Positions 24,151-24,162 of a stretch of DNA of 24,162 nucleotides are shown here, one piece after another. Source of the stretch: CAZFPA01 sp964520975 (lineage in GTDB: Bacteria > Bacillota > Negativicutes > Selenomonadales > Selenomonadaceae); the NCBI GenBank assembly GCA_964520975.1, contig CAZFPA010000029.1, positions 1-24,162 of the forward strand. The letters are read 5' to 3'. The notes beneath the pieces are model-generated. The model was not told where the DNA came from and made no database searches. It was given only the letters and a program-made list of their open reading frames with translations. Numbering within the stretch: the first letter of the stretch is position 1; each line of letters starts with the position of its first letter. Made by a program: the position numbers and the translations under genes.

Positions 24151-24162
24151 TGTACTAGTACA
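24151..24162. repeat. Perfect 12-base palindrome at the window edge
   Basis: TGTACTAGTACA is a perfect dyad 30 bases after the stop of the DUF3846-like gene. It could be half of a longer hairpin or an operator of a gene beyond the edge, which cannot be judged here. Confidence 0.4.

Noticed and set aside
1..24162. CRISPR arrays, insertion sequences, prophage or toxin-antitoxin systems
   Set aside because: No regularly spaced direct repeats, transposase or integrase motifs, or small toxin-antitoxin gene pairs were seen on either strand.

Overview
The window looks like chromosomal DNA from an anaerobic diderm Firmicute, most likely a Negativicute of the Selenomonas/Mitsuokella type. This is inferred from strong AGGAGG-type ribosome binding sites, GC-rich coding sequence with AT-rich spacers, a heptosyltransferase-like GT9 enzyme (an outer-membrane trait), Sec and Tat exported enzymes, and an FtsA-family protein with a long C-terminal extension. 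No database search was possible. There is no phage, plasmid, transposase or CRISPR array.

Left part (1-5.7 kb, all +): a MATE efflux pump; a small membrane-anchored protein of unknown role; an exported alpha/beta-hydrolase followed 22 bp later by a Tat-exported FAD oxidoreductase (a likely two-gene operon for the cell envelope); and a secreted protein of unknown family. Most of these units end in clear intrinsic terminators.

Signalling part (5.9-13.1 kb, +): two hybrid histidine kinases in tandem. One is cytoplasmic and PAS-rich; the other is BvgS-like, with two periplasmic solute-binding domains and one membrane span. Both end in a receiver domain, and no HPt protein or DNA-binding regulator lies next to them. 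A decayed stretch follows: the last codons of a chemotaxis receptor, an oppositely oriented C-terminal fragment, a GGDEF-EAL gene cut off inside its EAL domain, and the last codons of another GGDEF gene joined to it out of frame.

Middle part (13.2-18.3 kb): a tRNA-Gly(CCC) and an FtsA-like actin-fold ATPase on the minus strand, the latter carrying three similar C-terminal repeat units. Divergent from it is a FakA/YloV-like DAK2 protein that has lost the nucleotide/metal-binding signature. The two share a 141-bp intergenic region with a candidate promoter and palindrome. The DAK2 gene converges on a GT9 glycosyltransferase across a bidirectional terminator.

Right part (18.6 kb to end, +): a SWIM zinc-finger SNF2-family ATPase and DNA polymerase IV (dinB) in the same direction, an AT-rich spacer with several hairpins, and a gene similar to DUF3846 behind a near-consensus promoter. 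The features most worth a second look are the repeat-bearing FtsA homologue with its divergent degenerate DAK2 partner, the receiver-terminated kinase pair, and the deletion scars in the signalling remnant region.
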